Below, piece by piece: positions 44,099 to 53,713 of a stretch of DNA of 64,000 nt. Under the pieces are notes generated by a model. That model searched no databases and was not told the origin of the DNA. It was given only the letters and a program-made list of their open reading frames with translations. The DNA is taken from NCBI GenBank assembly GCA_024636975.1, contig JAGXGA010000047.1:62001-126000 (forward strand). The letters are read 5' to 3'. The stretch's first letter is position 1, and each line of letters begins with the position of its first letter. The DNA is from Mariniphaga sp. (GTDB taxonomy: Bacteria > Bacteroidota > Bacteroidia > Bacteroidales > Prolixibacteraceae). The translations under genes and the position numbers were made by a program.

Positions 44099-45664
44099 AT
44101 GAGTAAATATATTCATGCTTTGGTTTCATTTTTAGCATTGACAGCATCGTTTACTGCATGCAATTCAATAAAAAATAACAATTTTGAAATGCAAAATCTT
44201 ATGCCCAAAATTGAGCCTGAATATAATGGAACCACAATACCTCCCAACATTGCACCAATGAATTTTGTCGTTAAAGAACCTGGTAATTATTTCTGGGTAA
44301 AAGCATCATGTACCAACAACTCATCAGAAATATTAGTAAAATCAACAGATGGCCTCATTCAGTTCCCCCTAAGGCAATGGAAGAAATTATTGCAGGAAAG
44401 CATTGGAGATAAAATTAAAATTGATGTTTTTGTTGAAACAAAAAGCCATAAAAAACTGCAATACCAGCCTTTCTATTTTCATGTTGCCAATGAAACAACA
44501 GATCCTTATTTGGTTTACCGGCTTATTCATCCGGGTTATTACAGTTGGTCGCAAATAAAAATCATGCAACGATCACTTGATGATTTCTCAGAAGAATCGG
44601 TGATAGAAAATCAATTAATTGAAAATAATTGCGTCAACTGCCACTCCTTTAATCAAAATAATCCTGAAAAGTTTCTGTTTCATATGCGGGGATCAAAAGG
44701 GGGAACCTATTTTATAGAAGACAATGAAGTGTCCAAAAGAGAATTAAAGATAGAAGGTATGCCTGGGGGGGCAACATATCCTTCGTGGCACCCCGATGGG
44801 AGATTTGTGGCGTTTTCCTCCAATCAGGTCAGACAAAATTTTTATTCCCATAGTGATAAAAGCATCGAAGTATACGACCTTATATCTTCCCTCATATTGT
44901 ATGACAGTGTTGAAAATAAAATAACACATATCACTGAAAATGATTCATTACTCCCTTTAGAAACGTTTCCTACATGGTCGCCCGACGGAAAATTCCTATA
45001 CTATTGCTCAGCAAGTAACAGCAATACAAATCAACAGGTTGATATAAAAAATATAGAAGAAATTCAATATAATGTGGAAAGAAAAAGCTTTGATCCTGCC
45101 ACAGGACGATTTGGTGCAACTGAAACTGTATTAAATGCATTAGAAGTAAATAAGAGTGCATCTTTTCCAAGGATATCACCTGATGGAAGATTTTTAGTTA
45201 TCACGCTTGCAGATTATGGAACATTTCCAATCTGGCATAAGGAAGCCGATCTGTATATGTTGGATCTTAAAAATGGCAACATGGAGAAAATGAGCCTAAA
45301 CAGTGAAATGGCTGAAAGTTATCATACGTGGTCGTCGAATGGAAAATGGCTGGTGTTTAGCAGCAAAAGAATGGATGGAAGAAGCGCCAAAGCTTTTTTT
45401 TCATATATTGATTCAACAGGAAAAGCAATGAAGCCTTTTGTTTTACCCTTAAAAGATCCATCAGAATATTACAAGATGCCTGAATCGTTTAATATACCTG
45501 AATTAATTGCAGGCAAAATAAAATTAACTCCCAGAAAAGTTGCATTCGTTGCTAAAAAGGATCCCATTCAAGCCTTATCAGGGAATAAGGAAGAGGAGAT
45601 TCCTGATTGGAACGATGATTTTAAAAGAAAGAGTTCTGAAACAGAAAAAAGTGCCCACGAATAA
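44099..45664 (+). CDS. Lipoprotein with CxxCH motif and TolB-type PD40 repeats
   Basis: This 521-residue lipoprotein has a lipobox at Cys21 (TASFTAC). A c-type haem-binding motif C178-V-N-C-H182 stands in ENNCVNCHSFNQNNPEKFLFHMRG, with a following Met196 that could be an axial ligand. PD40/TolB-like propeller blades follow: GGATYPSWHPDGRFVAFSSN, LETFPTWSPDGKFLYYCSA, SASFPRISPDGRFLVITLAD, ESYHTWSSNGKWLVFSSKR. Similar proteins are known in Bacteroidota as 'TolB-like' or 'cytochrome c biosynthesis' but their role is not established. It is followed after 32 bp by a polytopic membrane protein and is probably co-transcribed with it. Codon use is AT-rich compared with neighbours. Confidence 0.8.
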   Translation: MSKYIHALVSFLALTASFTACNSIKNNNFEMQNLMPKIEPEYNGTTIPPNIAPMNFVVKEPGNYFWVKASCTNNSSEILVKSTDGLIQFPLRQWKKLLQESIGDKIKIDVFVETKSHKKLQYQPFYFHVANETTDPYLVYRLIHPGYYSWSQIKIMQRSLDDFSEESVIENQLIENNCVNCHSFNQNNPEKFLFHMRGSKGGTYFIEDNEVSKRELKIEGMPGGATYPSWHPDGRFVAFSSNQVRQNFYSHSDKSIEVYDLISSLILYDSVENKITHITENDSLLPLETFPTWSPDGKFLYYCSASNSNTNQQVDIKNIEEIQYNVERKSFDPATGRFGATETVLNALEVNKSASFPRISPDGRFLVITLADYGTFPIWHKEADLYMLDLKNGNMEKMSLNSEMAESYHTWSSNGKWLVFSSKRMDGRSAKAFFSYIDSTGKAMKPFVLPLKDPSEYYKMPESFNIPELIAGKIKLTPRKVAFVAKKDPIQALSGNKEEEIPDWNDDFKRKSSETEKSAHE

Positions 45665-45696
45665 TCTCATTTATTATAAGAACTAAATCAAACAGA

Positions 45697-47460
45697 ATGT
45701 TGAAAGCAAATATTGAGGTAAAAAGCATCCATTATTTATTTACATTCTTTTTTCTTGGTGTATTTAGTTATTTCTATTGGTATGGTACTTATGTGCTTTT
45801 TTTTCAGGAAAACCAATCATTGTTTATTTTTTCATATAACCACTTATATGAATTTATCTCAAAACCCGGCGGATTGCTTGTATTTATAGCTGATTTTTTA
45901 ACACAGTTTTATACCTTTCCACTCATTGGTTCTTTAATAATAGCTGTAATAATTACCCTTACAGGCTATACCTTCTATAATATAGCCAGATTGATAAATC
46001 CCAATTCACCTTTACTGTTTCTGTTTGCATTCTTGCCTTCAGGAATCCTCTTGCTGATGCAAACGCATTATTATCATTTGATGGAATATAATTTAGGCTT
46101 TCTGTTGGTCCTGTTGTTTTTTATGCTTTCTGTTTCTTCAAAGAAAAATTCATTCCCTATTAGTGTTTTAATTCTTTTCCCGGTTTTCTATTACATTGCC
46201 GGGGCTTTTTCCATAGTTTATTTTGGGTTATACCTTATATACTTCCTGCTGTTTCAGAAAGTAAAATTTAAGTATTTATTTGTGATTTTACTTTTAGGAA
46301 TTGTAGTAACTACTTATTTCTTGTTTAAAAATGTGCTTTTTTTAGTCCCATCTGATCATCTTTTAAAATATCCTTTGTCATTTATGAATGACAATAAGCA
46401 TAAATTGTTGCTAATTATTTATATAGGGTTATTGGCACTATTTCCGGTGTTATTAAAATTTAAAGGGTTATCCAATCTCATAAAGAAGAAGCAATTATTT
46501 TATCCTGCATCTGCTCTGCCTGTCTTTTTACTCATAATGGTTGGTTTATCTAAATTATACAATCCCCAAACAGATCGGGTACTTCAAATTGAAAAATTAA
46601 TTGTACAGGAAAGATGGCAGGAGGCGATTACTTTTCAGGAAAAATTTCCTGCAGAAAATTTAATTGGACAATATTTTTACAATGTTGCACTTGCAGAAAC
46701 CGGCCAGCTTACCAACAGGTTATTTTATGGAAGACAAGATTTTAAAGCCAACTCACTTATTCTGCCCTGGAATAAAGAGTATTTAAATTGGGGCGTCCAT
46801 TTTTTTTATACAGTCGGTCTGGTTAATGAAGCACACCGATGGGCTTATGAGGAAATGGTTGTTTATGGCAAACGACCTGTTAATATGAAAATGCTTGTCA
46901 AAACGAACCTGATAAATGGAAATTACAAAAGAGCTGAAATCTTCATTAGCGAGTTGAAAAAAACAATTTATTACAGCAGATGGGCAAAAGAATATGAAAA
47001 ACTAGTGGTAGATACTGCTTTAATACCATCACATCCTGAAATTGGATCAAAAAGAGAAATACTTCCCCAAACAAAGTTCGTCATTGAGGTTTCTTCACCA
47101 CAAAATAATCTTCCATTGTTGTTTAATGGCAATCCCACCAATAAAAAGGCAGGCGAATATCTTATGGCATGGTTGTTACTCACTAAAGATGTAGAATCAT
47201 TAATAAAAAATTTGAGCATACTGAAAGAAATGGAATATGAAAAAATCCCACGGCATTTAGAGGAAGCAATTATAGCATATTACAACAGCACTCAACAATT
47301 CCCTGACCTGTATGGATATAAAATCAGTGATGAAACCAATAACAGATTTAAGCAATATGCTTCAGTTTATAATACCTATAAAAATAATCCTGCGTTGCTA
47401 AAATCAAAATTAGAAGAAGATTTTGGTAATACATTCTGGTTTTACTTTCATTTTAAATAA
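45697..47460 (+). CDS. Polytopic membrane protein, DUF6057-like
   Basis: This 587-residue protein has about ten membrane helices in residues 10-285 (for example YLFTFFFLGVFSYFYWYGTYV, FPLIGSLIIAVIITLTGYTFY, LLFLFAFLPSGILLLMQ, FLLVLLFFMLSV, YLFVILLLGIVVTTYFLF, LLLIIYIGLLALFPVLL). A soluble C-terminal half has TPR-like helix pairs (QEAITFQEKFPAENLIGQYFYNVALAE; HRWAYEEMVVYGKRPVNMKMLVKTNL). This layout matches DUF6057, a Bacteroidota family of unknown function. It pairs with the CxxCH-PD40 lipoprotein 32 bp upstream. It ends just before the REP array of the transposase cassette. The sequence is markedly AT-rich. Confidence 0.72.
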   Translation: MLKANIEVKSIHYLFTFFFLGVFSYFYWYGTYVLFFQENQSLFIFSYNHLYEFISKPGGLLVFIADFLTQFYTFPLIGSLIIAVIITLTGYTFYNIARLINPNSPLLFLFAFLPSGILLLMQTHYYHLMEYNLGFLLVLLFFMLSVSSKKNSFPISVLILFPVFYYIAGAFSIVYFGLYLIYFLLFQKVKFKYLFVILLLGIVVTTYFLFKNVLFLVPSDHLLKYPLSFMNDNKHKLLLIIYIGLLALFPVLLKFKGLSNLIKKKQLFYPASALPVFLLIMVGLSKLYNPQTDRVLQIEKLIVQERWQEAITFQEKFPAENLIGQYFYNVALAETGQLTNRLFYGRQDFKANSLILPWNKEYLNWGVHFFYTVGLVNEAHRWAYEEMVVYGKRPVNMKMLVKTNLINGNYKRAEIFISELKKTIYYSRWAKEYEKLVVDTALIPSHPEIGSKREILPQTKFVIEVSSPQNNLPLLFNGNPTNKKAGEYLMAWLLLTKDVESLIKNLSILKEMEYEKIPRHLEEAIIAYYNSTQQFPDLYGYKISDETNNRFKQYASVYNTYKNNPALLKSKLEEDFGNTFWFYFHFK

Positions 47461-47843
47461 GCGATTGAAAAAGTTGGAGGGTAAAAAGTAAATTTTCAAC
47501 TAAGTTCCTCCTCGGAACTAACCCCAGCTTTTAAGCTGAGCGTCAGAATGTGCATGAACCAGTGTCTCCCGGGCTGCCCATTACAGCTGCCGCATTACCT
47601 TCTACCCCCTGCTTTCATGCTGGGGTCGCCTATAGGTTGCGTAACTGGAGAATCGGGGGGAGTGCCTGATGTTATACACCAGCATAAATGCCGGGGTTAG
47701 TATCCGCCCCTGTGGTATCATGCTACTGGCTGCTGAGGACATCTCCACAGCTGCCATGATAGCCACTAACCCCAGCTTTTAAGCTGGGGATTCAGTCAGA
47801 TTAGCCACCACCCGCTCCCAGGCTTTAGCCCACCACCCAAGCT
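47461..47843. repeat. REP-like palindrome array, left side of the transposase gene
   Basis: At least four palindromes share a CCCCAGC(...)GCTGGGG core. They are ACCCCAGCTTTTAAGCTGAG (around 47521-47540), CCCCCTGCTTTCATGCTGGGG (47605-47625), CCAGCATAAATGCCGGGG (47679-47696) and the perfect CCCCAGCTT-TT-AAGCTGGGG (47770-47789). They occur in both orientations. The last is followed by ATTCAGTCAGATTAGCC, which also follows the right-hand copy. They are the expected substrates of the REP-associated transposase next to them. Confidence 0.75.
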
Positions 47844-48278
47844 TCAGTCCGGAACCCTTGTAAACCCGTACTTCTCCATAAACTCATTCACTTCCTCTTC
47901 CCATGTCTTATTCCGGTGATATACTTCCTGATTGCGGATGTATTTCCTGACCCGTTCTACATGCGACTCACTTACTGATACAGCATAATATTCATCAGCC
48001 CATTCGAACCTGCCAGCCACCACTTTCTTCCTGTTTATCCAGTAGGAGGATTCTCCTTTCAGTAACTGCATTATCTTTCCTATGTTGTGGTCGGCTGTTA
48101 AAGACAACAAACAATGCACATGCTGATGAAATCCACCTATTTCAGACAGATATATACCTTTTTCATTTGCATTGTAGCGAATGTGGCCGAAAACTTCATG
48201 CTTAACCGGACCAGCGAGGTATGGCAATCGGTTTTTGGTCCCCCATACAGCGTGGACCCATATTCTTACGTGTGACAT
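47844..48278 (-). CDS. REP-associated tyrosine transposase (IS200/Y1 HUH type)
   Basis: This 144-residue single-domain Y1 transposase starts MSHVRIWVHAVWGTKNRLPYL. The HUH motif is H53-V-H55 in GFHQHVHCLL. The catalytic tyrosine is probably Tyr113 in RKYIRNQ, the usual place in helix alpha-D. IGKIMQLLKGESSYWIN and FEWADEYYAVSVSESH are family features. No TnpB partner is present. Palindromes with a CCCCAGC/GCTGGGG core flank it on both sides, as in RAYT-REP systems, where the protein nicks REP DNA. The element looks intact: frame complete and motifs in place. Confidence 0.88.
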   Translation of the reverse strand: MSHVRIWVHAVWGTKNRLPYLAGPVKHEVFGHIRYNANEKGIYLSEIGGFHQHVHCLLSLTADHNIGKIMQLLKGESSYWINRKKVVAGRFEWADEYYAVSVSESHVERVRKYIRNQEVYHRNKTWEEEVNEFMEKYGFTRVPD

Positions 48279-48416
48279 GGTTAATACACTTTAAATGATT
48301 ATATGTGCATTAAAATTAGGGATTATTCTGCTACGTAAATCTGATGATTCTCATGATCTAGGGTTGCAGTCTGAAGAACGGAAAGGAAGGAGAAGGGGGT
48401 TGAGTTTCCACTGAGT

Positions 48417-48528
48417 CCCCAGCATAAATGCTGGGGTTAGTATCCCCGACCGTAGCAACCAGCCGATAACTGCTAGTGGCAATGGTACTGGCGCCGTAAA
48501 ATACACTAACCCCAGCTTTAAGCTGCGG
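48417..48528. repeat. REP-like palindromes, right side of the transposase gene
   Basis: Two palindromes share the CCCCAGC core with the left array. The second is followed by TTCAGGCAGATTAGCTACC, nearly the same flank as the left copy at 47770-47789, which shows that they are one repeat family in the same orientation. Confidence 0.72.
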
Positions 48529-48683
48529 GTTCAGGCAGATTAGCTACCCCCCTCTCCCGTGCTCAGCCCATCATTCACCGCATTGGCACTGATTGTTTTA
48601 AAAGAATACATGATAATAGGCACAGAGCACAGGGCACAGGGCAGAGCGCCTTTAATTCTTTGTAATTACAGGTCTACAAAATT

Positions 48684-48724
48684 AAAAGCCGTCCCAGATA
48701 CTATCCAGGACGGCTTTTTTTCTC
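48684..48724 (-). terminator. Terminator after susD 2
   Basis: GCCGTCC (48688-48694)/GGACGGC (48708-48714) with A-rich DNA on the left and T-rich DNA on the right, so it could work in both directions. It lies 15 bp after the susD stop. Confidence 0.75.
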
Positions 48725-48739
48725 TAACAAAACTAATAA

Positions 48740-50500
48740 TTATTCATATGCCTCGTCCTGCTTCAAAACATCTTGCAGGTCGAGCTGTGCCTGTGGTAGC
48801 GGCCAATAATCATCTTCTGTGGGATTATAAACGGCTCCCGTTAAAAATGATCTGAATTTTACATCCTGTGCTATGTATTTATTTAGAACATCTCCATCAA
48901 TTCCCCACCGGCGAAGGTCGAAAAATCGCATTCCTTCGGTGGCAAATTCAAGCCGTTGTTCTAACCTCACAGCTTTTCGGGCCAGTTCCTGTGATGAGAA
49001 TGCTGCGGCACCGGCTGGATATGGTTCTATCTTATAATTTGCAGCTGGTTGTTCCCAATCAACAACAATTGGACTGCCATCAAATTTGGTAGTTGAAACT
49101 TTTCCCATCACTACCTTACTGCCTTTAGCACGTTCACGAATCATATTAACAAGTTGACGCGCATAGTCCAGATCATTCTCTTCTACAGCAATTTCTGCCC
49201 GCCATAATAAAATATGACCATAACGATATGCTCTGAAGTTCTTCCCATTATCAAATCCTCTGCCGTAGCTATTCAAACTTTGGTTTTCATTTGATTGCAT
49301 AAATTTCTTTGTCATATATGGGCCTCCGTTATCCTGCTGACGAATCCAGGACATGCCTTCACTAATTCCCCATCCTAAGAAATCAATTCCCCTGCGCGAT
49401 ATTGTCCAATCAACACGAGGATCCAGGGGATGGTCAGTAGGAACAAACTCTGCTGAACTTGGAATGCCCATATCGTGACTCAATGCTACTCTATTCTCAA
49501 CATCTAAAACTGGTAAACCATCTTCCGTTACCTGGAATGCTTCAAACAGGTTTTGAGAAGGTTGGTAAAATCCCCAGCCTAATCCAGCCGGACCAGACTG
49601 ATGCATAGTAGGTCCTGCTAATAGCATGGCAGAATGATTTGCTCCACTTGTGGCAGCCTGGATTTCAAAAATGGATTCTTCATTATTTTCAGTTGTCATA
49701 TTAAAATTGTCATTGTAGTTATCAACCAACTGAAAATTGCCGCTGTTAATAATCTGATCCAATAAACCTTTCGCTTCACTATATTCATTCTGATACAAAT
49801 GGGCATGTGCTTTTACTGCCATTGCAGAAAATTTTGATGCACGACCAGGATCATCTAAAGGCTTTGATTCTGGTAAATTATCAATAGCAAATTGTAAATC
49901 GTTCTCAATCTCATCCCAACCTTCTGAATCATTGGGTATTTCTTCGGGCAACATTTCTTCCCCAAGTTCAGATGGTGTTATAACATAAGGTATTTTTTCA
50001 AAAACCCTTGTTGCTTTAAAATGAAACCATGCTCTCAGGAATTTGGCTTCCGCTTCAATCTGTGAGGCTCTTGATTCCGGTATGGGATTGTCACCTTCCT
50101 GGGTTGCCCACAAAAAAGTAAGAACCTGGTTTGAACGGGCTACCCCATTGTATGAATCACGCCAACGCTCTGCCATATATGCATTGGTAGGTAAAACTTC
50201 ATACCTTTCAACGGCATTAAAATTATTCTGGTCTCCGGTTGATGTTCCTTTATAAGCATCGTCGGAAGCTCCACCGCCGTAAGTCCAGTCAGTTGCCATA
50301 GCGCCACCGAAACGACCAAATCCCTGGAGCGTACTGTATGAACCAATGAGCAATGCTTCAACTCCTTCAGGTGATTCCATAACGGAACCAGCTGCAGAAC
50401 CCGGAGGTTCCTGTACTAAATAGTCTTCATTGCATGATTGCATCGACAACAAACTTATTAAGGTAAAAGCAATTAGCAATATATTTAATTTCTTCTTCAT
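48740..50500 (-). CDS. SusD/RagB-family nutrient-binding lipoprotein (pair 2)
   Basis: This 586-residue lipoprotein has its lipobox at Cys23 (LISLLSMQSC). SusD features are SPEGVEALLIGSYSTLQG, EAEAKFLRAWFHFKATRVFEKIPYV, KFSAMAVKAHAHLYQNEYSEAKGLLDQII and RKAVRLEQRLEFATEGMRFFDLRRWG. It caps the SusC encoded 36 bp upstream. It shares the family fold with the other two SusD proteins here but is more distant from them than they are from each other, so a different glycan is likely. Confidence 0.95.
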   Translation of the reverse strand: MKKKLNILLIAFTLISLLSMQSCNEDYLVQEPPGSAAGSVMESPEGVEALLIGSYSTLQGFGRFGGAMATDWTYGGGASDDAYKGTSTGDQNNFNAVERYEVLPTNAYMAERWRDSYNGVARSNQVLTFLWATQEGDNPIPESRASQIEAEAKFLRAWFHFKATRVFEKIPYVITPSELGEEMLPEEIPNDSEGWDEIENDLQFAIDNLPESKPLDDPGRASKFSAMAVKAHAHLYQNEYSEAKGLLDQIINSGNFQLVDNYNDNFNMTTENNEESIFEIQAATSGANHSAMLLAGPTMHQSGPAGLGWGFYQPSQNLFEAFQVTEDGLPVLDVENRVALSHDMGIPSSAEFVPTDHPLDPRVDWTISRRGIDFLGWGISEGMSWIRQQDNGGPYMTKKFMQSNENQSLNSYGRGFDNGKNFRAYRYGHILLWRAEIAVEENDLDYARQLVNMIRERAKGSKVVMGKVSTTKFDGSPIVVDWEQPAANYKIEPYPAGAAAFSSQELARKAVRLEQRLEFATEGMRFFDLRRWGIDGDVLNKYIAQDVKFRSFLTGAVYNPTEDDYWPLPQAQLDLQDVLKQDEAYE

Positions 50501-50536
50501 TTCTTTTCCTTTTAATTATTAATGATTAAAAACTGC

Positions 50537-53500
50537 TTATAAACCTACATTTATACCAATCATAAATTGTCGTGGCGTAGGCCAGGCACCGGAGTCAATA
50601 CCCATATTCCTTCCGGAGCTGTTAACTTCAGGATCCAATCCTGAATAGTTCGTAATGGTAAAGACATTTGTAACCTGCCCATAAAGCTGGAAATTTCTGA
50701 TTCCGAAAAATTTATTTAGATCGTATGCAACCCTTAGGTTTTTCATTCTTATATAGGAAGCATCTTCAACAAACGCTGTGGATGGCTGTTGACTGGAGAT
50801 ATCATTTCCTTCGGCTTTAGGTAATTTTGCTTTTGTGTTATCAGCAAGATAAGGGCTTCCCCATGAATTATATAACCTGTCATGACTTCTTCCTCCCTGG
50901 AACTGAACAAAATCAATAAATCTGCGAACATAATTTACCATATCATTTCCGTAACTTGAATACAACTGGGTGAATAAACTAAATCCTTTGTAATTCAGAC
51001 TTAAATTCATTCCTGCTGTAAAATCAGGATGCGGAGATCCTATATAAGTACGGTCATCAGCATTTATCACGCCATCAGGTTCAACATCTTTGTATTTATA
51101 ATGACCCGGTTCATTGTAGGTCCCCTCAGAACCAAATGCTGTTGGATGGTTATCCGCCTCCTGCTGAGATTGGAAGATACCTTCAACCACATAACCATAA
51201 AATTCAGGGAAAGCAGTCCCTGTTTCGCTCCGTGTATAAACCATTTCACGATAGCCGCTACCGGACAGAAATTCACCTTCCTTACCTGAAAGCTGGACAA
51301 TCTCATTTTTGTAATGAGAAAAGAACATGTCGATCGAATAATTTAAATCTCCGTTTGCTGTACTATTAAAATATCCAAGTTCAATATCAATTCCCTGGTT
51401 TAACATCTCTCCAACATTAACAGACGGAGCAGAAGCCTGACCCAGTACATGCGGTATTTGTTTTGGATAAAGCATATCGGTTGTATTTCTTTTCCATACA
51501 TCAATGGTAAGATTGAACTGGTTGCTAATGGTAGCATCAAGTCCTAAGTTGGTAGTCTGAGTAGATTCCCATCTTACATCCGGGTTTCCAAAGGTTCTTT
51601 GATAAAAACCAGTTGTTCCGGTAGTTGCATTAGCGCCTGATATCGGATAAAATGAATCGAAATAATGGATACCGAAAGTGGTATAACTGTTGTAATCTCC
51701 TACCCGATCATTACCGGTTTCACCATATCCCACACGCAATTTTAATTCATCGAGCCAGTTAGCTGAAGCCATAAAATTTTCCTCAGAAATCCTCCAGCCA
51801 ACCGAAGCAGCAGGAAAAATTCCATAAGGGTCGTCACCGCCAAACCGTGATGAACCATCCCTGCGAACAACTCCTTCCAGGAAATATTTGTTCATATAGG
51901 AATAATTTAACCTGACAAACTGGGAAAACAGACTCCAGGCGTTTCTGTTACCATCATTATTTATACCCTGCAAACCGGTTGCAAGCTGCATGTAATTGAG
52001 ATCGCTTGAGAAAAATTCTTCTCTGTTTGCATTAACAAAATTATAGTTGTATTCTATAGCTTCGGTACCTATGAGAATAGTCACATCATGTGCATCAGCA
52101 AAGTTGCTTTTATATTGTGCAGTATTTGTCCAGTTCCATTGCATGCCAAAACTGGTTTGTTCACTAAGAGAATTATGCTTTCCTCTTTCAGCATGTGCTT
52201 TTTCAACAAAACCCGGATCTCTGAAATGACGTGCTGTGTAATCTACACCAAAAAGACTTTGAAACGACAAGCCTTTGACAGGAGTCAGTTTGATGTAAGT
52301 ATTACCACTAACATTCATTCTTTTGGTAATATCATCTTTATTGACATCCAAAAGATGTATTGGATTTTGTGCGTTACCAGTTCCCTCGGCTCTTGTTCCA
52401 GCATAATTTCCCATTACATCATATACAGGCACAATTGGCGGCATACGATAAGCCCAGGAAATAATAGAACTTTCTGCATTATTTGTCTGATGTCCATAAT
52501 CCTGGGTATAAGTAACTCCTAATCTTTCACCTATTTCCAGCCAGTCAGTAATATTTGATGTGACATTTGAACGCAAATTTGCCCTGTCATAACCTGTCCA
52601 TTTTAATATTCCTTCTTCCAACAGGTAGCCAAGTTGAAAAGCATACATGGTATTTTGACTTCCCCCACTCAAATCTATTGTATATTCCTGAAATTTGGCA
52701 TCACGATCGGCTTCTTTTAAGAAGTCAGTGCCTTCCTGATTTGCTTTCATAATCAGGTAAGTATCATCACCGTCTTCATGAATCATCTTATCATCGTATA
52801 AACTATGATCTACATTAGTTCCCCGTGCAGGTCTGATGTATTCAGGAATAGTAGGTACAGGCCCATCTCCGTATTGAGGATGGCTATAATTTGTTATGCC
52901 ATCATTTTTCGCCTGCAACCAAAGCATTTCACCATATTCCTGTGTATTCAGCAGGTCGTAATAATTGGTATTCCGCTTAAAACCATTTTTCACATTAATG
53001 TTCACCTGTGCCTTTTGGTTTTTTCTACCGGTTTTAGTAGTTACCAGAATAACTCCATTTGCTGCTCTTGCACCATAAATAGCCTGGGCTGAAGCATCTT
53101 TCAAAACTGAAATGGATTCGATATTATTTGGAGACACACTTCCACCGGGAACTCCATCAACAACCCATAAAGGGTCATTATTGTTAATGGTACCCAAACC
53201 ACGGACACGAATAGAAGCACCTTCACCCGGAGTATTTGATTCCATTACAGTTACTCCGGAAACATTCCTTAAAATTTCTGATGCCTGAATTGCCGGCATT
53301 ACTTCAATTGTCTGTGCAGTTACGGAAGAAACAGAGCCAGTGACTTCCCCTGCCCTTCTTGTTGCATAACCAACTGCCACAACTTCTTCAATGCCAATCA
53401 TATCAGGCTGAAGTGTCACATTAATTACCGACTGATTACCAATAACAACTTCCTGTGGTAACATTCCCACGTAAGAGTAAACTAAAGTATTGGCATCATC

Positions 53501-53713
53501 CGATATAGGTAGTTCATATGCCCCATCGACATTGGTGATAGTTCCGGTTGTTGTCCCTTTCACAACTACAGTGGCTCCGGGTAATAAAGAGCCAGTAGCA
53601 TCACTTACTGTCCCGCTGATCGTTTTTTGCTGAGCCGTGGCATGAAAGAAAAAGGAAAGAAGGATAAATGTTAATGAATAGGATAGAAATCCCATAAGTT
53701 TTTTCTTCTTCAT
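50537..53713 (-). CDS. SusC/RagA-family TonB-dependent transporter (pair 2)
   Basis: This 1058-residue outer-membrane transporter has a signal peptide (ending FFHATAQ), a CarboxypepD_reg-like domain (KTISGTVSDATGSLLPGATVVVKG), a plug with VVAVGYATRRAGEVTGSVSSV and the SusC signature ISVLKDASAQAIYGARAANGVILVTTKTG, and a C-terminal barrel ending TPRQFMIGINVGL. It works with the SusD encoded 36 bp downstream. Upstream (53714-54147) is a spacer without a regulator gene. Similarity to the transporter at 40225-43419 is clear along the whole length, consistent with an ancient duplication. Confidence 0.96.
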   Translation of the reverse strand: MKKKKLMGFLSYSLTFILLSFFFHATAQQKTISGTVSDATGSLLPGATVVVKGTTTGTITNVDGAYELPISDDANTLVYSYVGMLPQEVVIGNQSVINVTLQPDMIGIEEVVAVGYATRRAGEVTGSVSSVTAQTIEVMPAIQASEILRNVSGVTVMESNTPGEGASIRVRGLGTINNNDPLWVVDGVPGGSVSPNNIESISVLKDASAQAIYGARAANGVILVTTKTGRKNQKAQVNINVKNGFKRNTNYYDLLNTQEYGEMLWLQAKNDGITNYSHPQYGDGPVPTIPEYIRPARGTNVDHSLYDDKMIHEDGDDTYLIMKANQEGTDFLKEADRDAKFQEYTIDLSGGSQNTMYAFQLGYLLEEGILKWTGYDRANLRSNVTSNITDWLEIGERLGVTYTQDYGHQTNNAESSIISWAYRMPPIVPVYDVMGNYAGTRAEGTGNAQNPIHLLDVNKDDITKRMNVSGNTYIKLTPVKGLSFQSLFGVDYTARHFRDPGFVEKAHAERGKHNSLSEQTSFGMQWNWTNTAQYKSNFADAHDVTILIGTEAIEYNYNFVNANREEFFSSDLNYMQLATGLQGINNDGNRNAWSLFSQFVRLNYSYMNKYFLEGVVRRDGSSRFGGDDPYGIFPAASVGWRISEENFMASANWLDELKLRVGYGETGNDRVGDYNSYTTFGIHYFDSFYPISGANATTGTTGFYQRTFGNPDVRWESTQTTNLGLDATISNQFNLTIDVWKRNTTDMLYPKQIPHVLGQASAPSVNVGEMLNQGIDIELGYFNSTANGDLNYSIDMFFSHYKNEIVQLSGKEGEFLSGSGYREMVYTRSETGTAFPEFYGYVVEGIFQSQQEADNHPTAFGSEGTYNEPGHYKYKDVEPDGVINADDRTYIGSPHPDFTAGMNLSLNYKGFSLFTQLYSSYGNDMVNYVRRFIDFVQFQGGRSHDRLYNSWGSPYLADNTKAKLPKAEGNDISSQQPSTAFVEDASYIRMKNLRVAYDLNKFFGIRNFQLYGQVTNVFTITNYSGLDPEVNSSGRNMGIDSGAWPTPRQFMIGINVGL

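Larger units (their letters stand above)
48279..48739. other. Spacer with right-hand REP palindromes and terminator
   Basis: No gene is seen. Right-hand REP-like palindromes lie at 48417-48436 (perfect CCCCAGCAT-AA-ATGCTGGGG) and 48510-48528 (CCCAGCTTTAAGCTGCGGG). A GGGCACA-type tandem tract (about 48619-48650) and the susD 2 terminator (48684-48724) complete the segment. Confidence 0.6.
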
